Shown here: positions 55,906-64,000 of the stretch, piece after piece
How the letters are laid out: each line of letters begins with the position of its first letter
Position numbering within the stretch: the first letter of the stretch is position 1
Origin: Daldinia sp. FL1419
Taxonomy: Eukaryota > Ascomycota > Sordariomycetes > Xylariales > Hypoxylaceae
Reading direction: 5' to 3'
NCBI GenBank assembly: GCA_025201765.1
Contig: MU623492.1
Span: 16,840-80,839, forward strand
Length of the DNA stretch: 64,000 nucleotides
The notes under the pieces: model-generated
Seen by the model: the letters and a program-made list of their open reading frames with translations, nothing else
Told to the model about the DNA's origin: nothing
Databases searched by the model: none
Made by a program: the position numbers and the translations under genes

Positions 55906-58048
55906 TCACCAACTAAATGCTTCGTCAAACAACTTTACTACTCTGCCCTTTCTCCCGAGCACTGAGACGATGGCTCGTACTTCGTCTGCCATGCTTCCGG
56001 GCCCGCAGACCACTACGGCCGCTTCGCCATCGCCGACAACCTCGCGCTCTAAAATTTCTCGTAGATTAAGTCTTCTCCCGACCACGATCTCTCCTATCAC
56101 GCTCGGCACTAGAATGTCCGTACCCAAGGAAGTCTCAACCGCCTCAACTAGCGACTTGCTTCTCGCCCCCCAGAAAAGACGCACGCGGCCGTTACGGGCA
56201 CGAAGTACTGGAACCACGGCTGAGATCCCAACGCCACCGGCGATTAGAATGCAATTAGGGATCGAGCGTATTTCGTCAAGCGATGTGGCGGCGTAAGAGG
56301 CTTCAACCAGAACAGGAAGCATCGTCTTCGTACGGAGAGTGGCGGTGAAACCTTTCCCGCTGGTTCTTACGAAAAATGTTAGCCCCTTCTTGAAAGATCC
56401 GCTTTTGGTTTGCGGAGAGATTGAATGGCCCGGATCGACAGAGGTGGCGGTGGTAGACGCATGGGCAGGTGCCTTCTCCATATCGGATGAGGGGGTTCTA
56501 GTGTCTTCGCCAGATGCTGTGGCGCTAGATTCTCTCTCTGTCTCCCGAATCATCATAGTACCAAAGACGGAGAACGGATGGTTCTCCCAGACAAGCCACG
56601 TGAGGGTAGGAAAATAAAGGTATGCGTGGCCTTGTGCGGCAATGTCTGGAATATCGACGCGAACGTAGTCCTCATCCAGATTGGTAATCTTAGCCTTCCT
56701 AACCCCATTGCGCGCGATTAAAACGAAGCGCATAAGCCTGTCAAAAGCCCAAAAAGAGAAGGCGATATACGTCCACGTTTCGTAGCCCCGATGGTTCATA
56801 TATCGGTAGTATACGTGGTGATAACAACCGATTAAAGCCACGAAGGCGAATACAAAGTGAAAGGTGACAAATATATTGTAGAACTTCTGCCGCAGGGGAA
56901 GAAAGCTTGTGGGAAGTAGAATGGACATTGATAAGACCGCTAGGGCTCCCCATATCCAGTAAGTCTTTTTGCTCTCGGTCGCGAATGCGCCAAAGTCAAC
57001 ATACTCCTTTAAATATATAGAGGCATGAATACATGCTTCGATTGTGCAGATCATTGCAACCCAACGATGGAGGAGGAGAAATGTTGAGAATGACCAGTTA
57101 GTAATAAACAAGAGTATGTTATTTCGGCCCGCATAGAGAACGAGGAGAGCAAGGTTGGCAAGGCTCAGTGCTGCCGCACGATTAGCAACACTTCTTAGGA
57201 GCTTCTCGTGGCCATCGTCGTTCGGTATCGACGGATAGTTGGTACATAGAAAGACCACATTGGCGAGTATAAAGTATGCTAGAAGTAAGGCTTGGCCGCG
57301 TGTGGGCACGAGAGCGAGGTTGTGAAACGGCTCTCGATGCCTACGGCCAAACACCGGCGGATCGATGAAGTAGCTATTGAACCAACTCGTAAATACATTG
57401 GGAAATGGGACGAAACGGAGCAGGGAGCATGCTATAGGTATGGCGGCACCGGTGATTAAAAGTATTAGTCTTTACTATTGGTTAGTGTCGAATGCTGCGA
57501 AGAAAACGTTGGTAGTCAACGAACCCAAACTCGGATTGTTTAATTTCCACATGCTGAGAAGAGGAAACATGGTCATATTCGTCCGAATACTCTTGCTCCG
57601 CTACTAGCGTAGTCTGGTTCAGTACCGAGTAAGGGACAACCACTATTTGAGGTGGCGGATCAACATGGCTTAAAGCAACAGAGTAAGGCTCCTTTGGGGC
57701 AGTCTTGCCAGGTTCGCGGCCTATGAGGAAGTTTGCCCAATAATGTTCGAGGTCGGGGAGAGTTATATCAAAGCAGTGGGTGTTAATGCAGTAGGCGGCG
57801 CTACGGAGGAAGTTGTCGTCTGTTGCATAACAATCGTCCGAGGTCGTAAATTTTTGGTTAGAATACCGACCCGTGCCACCGTGCATAGCAGTAGAGCAAC
57901 CGAGCTCGTATAAACTCACTACGTTGCCGCAGGCGTATGCACAGACGGGGTTATACACGGATATACCGTATCCTAAGAGGCCTTGTCCGCCCGGGTTCAT
58001 AGCTGCCACAAAAGAGCCGGCTATGAGCATGATTAGATCGACTTTCAT
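55906..58048 (-). CDS. Ferric/cupric reductase transmembrane component (Fre family)
   Basis: Plasma-membrane haem flavoprotein that reduces extracellular Fe3+ or Cu2+ with cytosolic NADPH before uptake. Exon 1 is 58048-57525 and exon 2 is 57469-55906, with a 55-bp intron (GTTCGT donor, CACTAACC branch point, AAAG acceptor) joining QSEFG to LILLITG; 695 residues. A signal peptide and an extracellular Cys-rich domain (CAYACGNVV, DDCYATDDNFL, YCINTHC) come first. The ferric-reductase core carries the paired haem histidines (LLLHRW and IEACIHASIYL, 14 apart; FHFVFAF and CYHHVYY). The FAD motif is HPFSVF and the NADPH motifs are GGVGISAVVP and CGPGSMADEV. The frame is intact. It faces a copper transporter gene divergently, which suggests copper reduction as its role. 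Confidence 0.95.
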
Positions 58049-59008
58049 GTTGTTAAATCAGATCCCGGGTACGATCGGGTCCAAACGGGAAAATCAAAGA
58101 AAAGGGGCTCAATCTTAGCAAAGACATCAAGCTTCGAGACTGATTTTCTAGGTCTCTTTGAAAGTATTTATACCCCAATCCATAGATCTAGTGATGTCGT
58201 GATATATGGTGGCGAGTCCACTTGTGCTACCGTATGCAATGCCGCTCAAAGTCAAGTTTTTCTCTTCACCCAGGAGAAATATACCCAACCCATCGCCGTG
58301 GTTTTTCAAGCCCGTGCTAAATAACGACAATCAACTTCCTGTTAAGTATTGGCCTACAGAGTCTATCGCTTATCCTAGCATCAGCCATGGTAAGGTAGAC
58401 CTATCGAGGAGCCCTGAAAATCGCATACGAGTACTTTCGGTCCTTTTACTAGAGATTAAAAAGAAAGACTCTGACATCGCGTATTCTGTAGAATCTAGTT
58501 AGCTACCTCGAGAGTAAAATCAGTTCCCTGTATGATGTCAATACAGCGAATGAGGTTGGGACAAACACGTTCGCCCGTAGTACATCCCTAGTGGATCGTT
58601 ATGAAAACTTACTCTACGGTAAAGACGATCCGAGTAAATGTACGTAAACGCTTGAGCTTCGAGTAGTGGAAGCCGCGGATTACACCGTAGTTCAAATTAT
58701 ACTGTATCAGGAAAAATTAAAATGGTTTACTTACCTGTCTAACCTAGTCCACTTGTCCGACGGGTCACGAAGCATACCATATTTCCACATTTATCTGTCC
58801 TTCTCGAAGAGTCTTAGTGGAACTGTTATCGGTAGACCCGTATAGATGGTGTTACCGGGATTGTATTTGTGGTATGAGGTACTGCAACCGAACAAACCAC
58901 CTAGATCAAGCAAACTTATCGGAACTGAGTAAGGACCTTAACCTAGATGTTAGCGTGGGTTTATCAACGGAGACTATCCGCACGTGGGAGACTCAGAGGT
59001 CAAGATAG
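58046..59008 (+). other. Unresolved open-frame pieces, possible gene remnant
   Basis: Between the divergent reductase and copper transporter there are long plus-strand open stretches in changing frames: 58046-58326 (no ATG; contains YGGESTCATVCNAAQ), 58206-58502 (ends IKKKDSDIAYSVESS), 58501-58645 and 58649-58843 (one frame, one TAA), and 58817-59008. The segments look more protein-like than chance but I recognise none. They could be a decayed gene with frameshifts or an unsolved exon pattern. Confidence 0.2.
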
Positions 59009-59182
59009 CTGATAGTATCTATAAACATACACCAGACCTTCGACCAAGGCATAGCGATGTACGTGTTAGAGTTGAAAGTATACACAAGACTAATTTATTA
59101 AATAGTCCATATAGATAGAAGGTATAGGGAACGAATAAATACCTGAAATTCAGAATTCCCGGGTAAAACAATATAAACTTGA

Positions 59183-59318
59183 TTTGCTCCAGACCTTTTC
59201 TACTATATGCTAGACAAATGAGCAAACAAGAATAACCAATTAAATTAGGAGTGGCAGTGGAGGATAGCTTTGACTTCATGCTTATATGAACGGAGCGAAA
59301 CTTGCTCAAACTTGCTCG
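59183..59318. promoter_or_regulatory. Cluster of Mac1-type copper-response motif candidates upstream of the copper transporter
   Basis: Four copies of a TTGCTC core within 136 bp: TTTGCTC at 59183-59189, TGAGCAAA (reverse complement of TTTGCTCA) at 59219-59226, and CTTGCTCA at 59301-59308 followed by CTTGCTCG at 59311-59318. The yeast copper sensor Mac1 binds TTTGCTC-type sites upstream of CTR1 and FRE1. The cluster is 200-340 bp before the copper transporter ATG and on the side away from the reductase start. Confidence 0.5.
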
Positions 59319-59520
59319 GCTTGAACAAGCCGCATGCCTATAGCAAGGCCCGCTCTTACTACCTCTAACCCCACGATGAAGTTCTATAACAGAGCCGTGC
59401 CCACATACCTGCCTGGCCTGGAATGTACATGAGCGATATCTTGGATTGTTTCTTGGTTTAAGTAGGTATATTAGACATCTGGCTTACCTCGACATACAGA
59501 AATCTTCGACAGCAGAAATT

Positions 59521-60157
59521 ATGGAGCCGACCGTGAATATGACGATCACGTCAACTACTATGGATACGGGAGAAATGGATGACCCCCATATGGCCATGAC
59601 GCTTTTCTTCTCGTCTAAAACACCACTCTTATCCAACTCCTGGACTCCTAAAACTTCGACTGAGTATGCTGGTACATGCATATTCCTCATAACCCTTGCC
59701 GCCGTCGTGCGTATTATGCTAGCATCGAAACCAATCCTTGAGAGGTCATTCTGGAATGCGGAGCTCGAATTGCGGGCCGAACTAATATCGGAGGATGGTA
59801 CTGACTATCAAAAGGGCATAGCGGCTCAAGCGCCCACAAAGCGTGTGTATGCGAGTATATAGAGACGTTTGATAGCTTGGAGATTCCAGACTAGCTTCAG
59901 CAGAGCAGCTTTCGGGTCGGTGTTGGCGTTGGTGGGATACTTATTGCCAGGTTCCTTCTGCCCAAGGGAATCCAACTCCTAACTTGGATGGTATTCCCCA
60001 GTGGCTGATGATGATTGAAAACAAACGCAGAATGCTCGCGGTTATGACTATGAATGTCGGATACTTCCTAGCTGTACTTGGTAGTCTCCTTCTAGGAACC
60101 TTTATTATTGGGGACCTAGCAGCCGATAATTCATTATACCAAGACTATCGTTGTTGA
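59521..60157 (+). pseudogene. Ctr-type copper transporter, probably broken by a TAG in the cytosolic loop
   Basis: Ctr proteins import Cu+ as trimers. From the ATG at 59521 the Met-rich N-terminus (NMTITS, MDDPHMAMTLFF), the segment LLSNSWTPKTSTEYAGTCIF and helix 1 are present. The frame meets a TAG at 59860, yet continues with the conserved loop and helix-2 start (LIAWRFQTSFSRAAFGSVLA, GYLL). After an unclear junction at about 59946-60030 the last helices read MLAVMTMNVGYFLAVLG with the MxxxM motif and a GSLLLG form of the GxxxG motif, ending at TGA 60155. The intron donor expected after GYLL is not canonical. The TAG could have come from CAG by one transition. An undetected intron over the TAG does not keep frame. 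Confidence 0.7.
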
Positions 60158-60640
60158 ACTATTATTACCGGGCATTAACTATTGTTAATAAGACCATGGA
60201 AATCTAGAATTCTAACGGTTAGAACGTGGGAATTTATAATAAGAGAATGTACTTAGGTACTTACGCACGCGGCGTACCTAGCATTGAAAGGGATCTTATC
60301 TTATCTTTCAGCTAGTAGGTAGGTACCTACCGCTATGAAACCGAAAATGAAAGACTGACATCATACCTTAAGCACATGTCAATATGTGGTTACCTAAAAG
60401 CACCTAGTTACATGTACACTGCCTTAAGAGGTGCCTAGTGAGATAGATACCTTGCCTACATGTAGTAGGTAGGGGTACCTAAAGAGGTCATTCTAGGAAA
60501 CTGGTACCCAAAGTCAAACGCACCTGCATCTTAGAAGATCTTTTGTTACCTGGCTACCTAGTAACCAATCGATAAGCTTGGAATCTCAATGTTCAAGCCT
60601 TAGGTACGGTTGACCATAGCTGACACTCGGAAAAAACTCT
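60158..60640. other. Transition zone between genic DNA and the AT-rich block
   Basis: No gene. It carries many TAGGTACC and ACCTA words (for example 60318-60332). Base composition is still ordinary up to about 60640 and then drops sharply. Confidence 0.5.
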
Positions 60641-63600
60641 AAAAATGTCAATACATATACCCCCCCCTTCTAAAACAGTAAAATTTAAAAATCTTATGCA
60701 TTTATAATATATTTTGCATTAAATGAAAAAAAAATTATTTTTTAATTTTTTATTAATATTTTTTTTATTAATTATCTTATCTTATCTTATCTTATCTTTA
60801 TTTTTATTTTATTTTATTTTATTTTATTTTATTTTATTTTATTTTATTTTATTTTATTTTATTTTATTTTATTTTATTTTATTTTATTTTATTTTATTTT
60901 TATTTTATTTTTATTTTATTCTTATTTTATGATGGTTGTATGTTATCAGGCATCATAGACCCCTGTAACAAATAAAAGAAATATTATATAATTAATATAT
61001 TATATATATAAGGGTTCTAAATTTGTTAAGTTTAAAATAAATAATTTTTTTCTTTAAAATTTATAAATATATAAGTTTCATTGTATTATTTTATTTATTA
61101 TTTATTTTTGTTATTATTTCTCTTATACATATATTTAACTTAATATTAATTAATATTGTTTAAATATAACAACATAAATTAACAAAAAAAAATTATTGTT
61201 ATAATAATTTAAAAAATTTTATCATAATAATACAAGTAATAACAACATCCCATCTTTTACCAAACCCCTCTCCTATAACAAATCATCACTATTTTACATT
61301 ATTATAAAAACCTTCTTCTAAATTTCTATTATTTTATTATAATTAAAATTTATTATTTCTTCACCTTACAATATCACAAAAAAAACAACCAAAAAATTTA
61401 ATTCAAAACCAATCCTTTAATAATAAAATCTTTTTTAATTAGAAAAATATAAATAAATTAAAAAAATTATTTAAATATATTTTTGAATAATTTATATTAA
61501 TATAATAATTTAATTATAAATTAATAAAATTTGAAATAATAAATTTCAAAAATGTTATAATATAATAAAAAATAATTTGGGTATTATATACTTTAATTAA
61601 TTAGGAAGAAATTAATTAGGATTAAATTTATATTTGAATAATTAATGAAACACTAAATAAATTTAAGGAATATTTTAAAGGTTTTTTAAATATAAATTTT
61701 GTAAAATTATTAAAACAAATCTGATTAATATTAAAAATAATATTAATAAAAAAAGGTATATATGTAGGAAGGAATAATATTAATTTTTTTATAGCCTTTA
61801 AATTTTTTTTAATTAAAAATGAATTATTTTTATAGAATTATAAAAAATTTGAAGAAGTTAAATTAAGGTGGTTAATAGTAGTAGTATGGAGAGTCTTAAT
61901 TTATAAGATTAATAAAAGAATAATTTATTTTAATTTTATTTATTTTATAAGTTTAAGAATATTAATATAATAATAATTAAAAATTTTTAATTTAATAATA
62001 TTTATGAATTAGATTTTATATTTAGGTTATATTTTTAGTTTTAATATTATTTTTTTTAATATATTTATTGCTTAATCATAATATATATTAATTATTTTTT
62101 ATAGAAAATAATTTATTTTTTTTTATAGTATTAATTGTAGTAATAACTTTTTTTGCTTTATTTTAATGTATTATATATTAATTAAAATTAATAAAAGATA
62201 TTAATTTAATAATATTTACCCCTTTAGCAATAAATACCAAATTATTAATATTTATTTAATTAATAAAGGATATTAATTTTTTAATATTTAATTAATTAAT
62301 AAAGGATATTAAATATTTAATATTTATTATTTTAATAAGAAAATTAAAATAATTAATAATTAATATATATTATACCCTTTTTTCCCTTTTTTGCTCCATA
62401 AAAATTTCTTTTATTTTACCTAATATTAAGGAATAATTTTAATTACGGTATTAATTTTATATAAGAATAACAACAATTCCTTCCCCTTTTGGAAAATGGA
62501 TTTGAATCCCTTGGATTATTATTAATTAATCTATTCTTACTTCTAGGATTACCTTTACAACCAAATATAAAAAACTAACCTAGTGGAAAATATAATTCCT
62601 CCTACCTAATAACACAATTGTCTAAACTTATAAGTAATCTTTTTAAATAAATTTTCATATCAATTAGAAACATTTATTACCAAACCTTCTATAAAATTCC
62701 TCCCTAATAAATATTTAATAAGATATATTTATCTATTATAATAAATCACTTCAAAAAAATTTAAAATAAAAAATTTAATTATATAAATAAATTATACAAT
62801 ATTTTTAAAAATAAATTTTAATTTTTTTTAAATATATATTATTTAGGAAAAATATAATAAATATAATTCCATACCTTATTTTCCATTATTTTTTTTAAAA
62901 AAATAATATTATATTTTATTTATAAGGTTCTTCGATATTAATATTTTATAAACATATATTTAATTATAAAATAATATTTTAATATTAAACAAAATAAAAT
63001 TTAATACCACTATAACTGGATTATTACAACTTTTTTAAATATTAAAATAAAAAAATAAAGCCAAAAAAAAAATAATATTTAAATTCTTAAAAACTTTATT
63101 AATAAATTATTATTATATTAAAGAATATTTAATTTGGAATTTAAAGGAAAATAACAATTTATAATAATAATTTAATATATTTACCAATTACTACTTAAAT
63201 TCCAATTTAATCTCTTTAAATTAATAACCTAAATTAAAAAATTAATTAACAAATTCTAAATATTAATTAAAAATCATAATTTAATAAAAAAAATAAAGTA
63301 ATTTTTAATTAAAGGAAGTAATAATTATAAAGATGATATATTTTATATTAAATATAAATATTACTACAATAATAAAAATGGTAAATATAATTTTAAATAA
63401 TCTTTAAAAGTATAAAAACACTATTATTAAATATATAAAAAAAAAATATTAATTTACCATACATCCAAAATACAAACATAAAAAAACTAAAGAAAAATGG
63501 AAAATTAGAAAAGGTTTTTTTAAAAAGAATTATTTAATATTCCTAACCAATTACAAAAAACTTACAAATATAAACTCAAAAATTAATTAGTTAAAAAATA

Positions 63601-64000
63601 AGGAAATTAATTTATAAATTAATTTAAATAATAATAATAAGTTATTTATAATTATAGTTTATTTATTTAATTAAATTTTTTAATATTATATTAATAACTT
63701 TTTCCCACTTAATAATTTAAAATAGGACTCTATTTTTATTCTAAATAAATACACTAAAAATATATTTTAAAATATTATGCTTAATACCAAAATAACTTAT
63801 ATATTAATTATTAAAAAAAATTAATATTTTATTTTTATTAATGAATATTTAAATAAGAACTTAAAAATAAATATTAATTAAATTAGAAAAGTTAATATTA
63901 AATTCAATAATAAATTATTTATTAAATTATTTAAAATAATTATTATTAATATTTTTATTAATTAAATAAATTTTTATATTATAAAAACTAATATTCTATT
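60640..64000. repeat. Extremely AT-rich block, probably RIP-degraded repeat DNA
   Basis: From about 60640 to the window end nearly all bases are A or T, by eye about 10-15% G+C in sampled lines. No gene-like frame exists. Residual G and C are unevenly placed: 61261-61320 has 17 C and no G, while 61861-61920 has 13 G and one C. Filamentous ascomycetes produce such blocks when RIP converts C to T in duplicated DNA, usually transposons. The original element cannot be recognised. There is no TTAGGG array, so this is not the chromosome end itself. Confidence 0.8.
60771..60930. repeat. Pentanucleotide microsatellites at the edge of the AT-rich block
   Basis: About five TTATC units, then 19 uninterrupted ATTTT units (60806-60900), then imperfect copies. 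The open frame reading through this tract is a by-product of the repeat. Confidence 0.95.

Noticed and set aside
60723..60932. 69-codon Phe/Tyr/Ile/Leu-only frame
   Set aside because: It is the translation of an ATTTT microsatellite.
60640..64000. Mitochondrial insertion or chromosome end as explanation of the AT-rich block
   Set aside because: No mitochondrial gene or RNA is recognisable and no TTAGGG array is present; RIP-degraded repeat DNA fits better.
1..64000. tRNA, rRNA and CRISPR features
   Set aside because: Scanning by eye for tRNA B-box-like words (GGTTCGANTCC and its complement) found only isolated partial matches without a cloverleaf. No rRNA stretch and no regularly spaced repeat-spacer array was seen. 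A covariance-model search would be needed for certainty.

Overview
The window is nuclear DNA of a filamentous ascomycete, most likely a Sordariomycete-like member of the Pezizomycotina. The evidence is short introns (45-99 bp) with GTATGT or GTAAGT donors and CTAAC-type branch points, a highly reducing polyketide synthase, fungus-specific families (Dal5-type transporter, Iml1, Lst4, ferric reductase), and an AT-rich block at the right end that looks like the product of repeat-induced point mutation (RIP). The species cannot be named from this sequence.

Layout. 1-3673 is the 5' part of a highly reducing polyketide synthase on the minus strand, cut by the left edge inside its dehydratase domain. 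8.2-9.9 kb is an allantoate-permease-type transporter. 10.6-11.8 kb holds a decayed open frame split by a 367-bp foldback element. 13.1-15.0 kb is a vacuolar Ca2+/H+ exchanger. 18.6-24.2 kb is IML1. 24.8-25.9 kb is a short-chain dehydrogenase with a 15-nt first exon. 27.6-29.3 kb is a vacuolar zinc transporter of the ZRC1/COT1 type. 34.3-35.1 kb is a broken gene. 37.1-40.7 kb is a folliculin-interacting-protein (LST4) homologue. 41.5-42.6 kb is histidinol phosphatase. 43.6-46.2 kb is an RBM26/27-like RNA-binding protein. From 46.7 kb on the content changes: a wrecked thioredoxin-reductase-like gene, a 2'-5' RNA ligase-like gene, a small secreted cysteine-bearing protein, a small cysteine-rich gene, the C-terminal stump of a drug-efflux transporter, a TLDc-like gene with four in-frame stop codons and no frameshift, an intact ferric/cupric reductase, and a divergently placed Ctr copper transporter carrying a stop codon. 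The last 3.3 kb is extremely AT-rich.

How it fits together. The left two thirds are mostly housekeeping genes separated by unusually long gene-poor gaps that carry a dispersed palindromic motif (core ACCTAGGT). Two genes of the same nutrient-sensing pathway sit 13 kb apart: IML1 (SEACIT/GATOR1 GAP for Gtr1) and LST4 (partner of Lst7 as GAP for Gtr2). Vacuolar Ca2+ and Zn2+ transporters are also close by. The right third is a decaying accessory flank. Its broken genes mostly carry changes explainable as C-to-T or G-to-A transitions, and three foldback elements have arms that differ almost only by transitions. Both patterns fit RIP and its leakage from the AT-rich block, but this is inference from a small number of sites.

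No tRNA, rRNA or CRISPR array was recognised. Exon boundaries given below were worked out by hand from splice signals and protein-family continuity.
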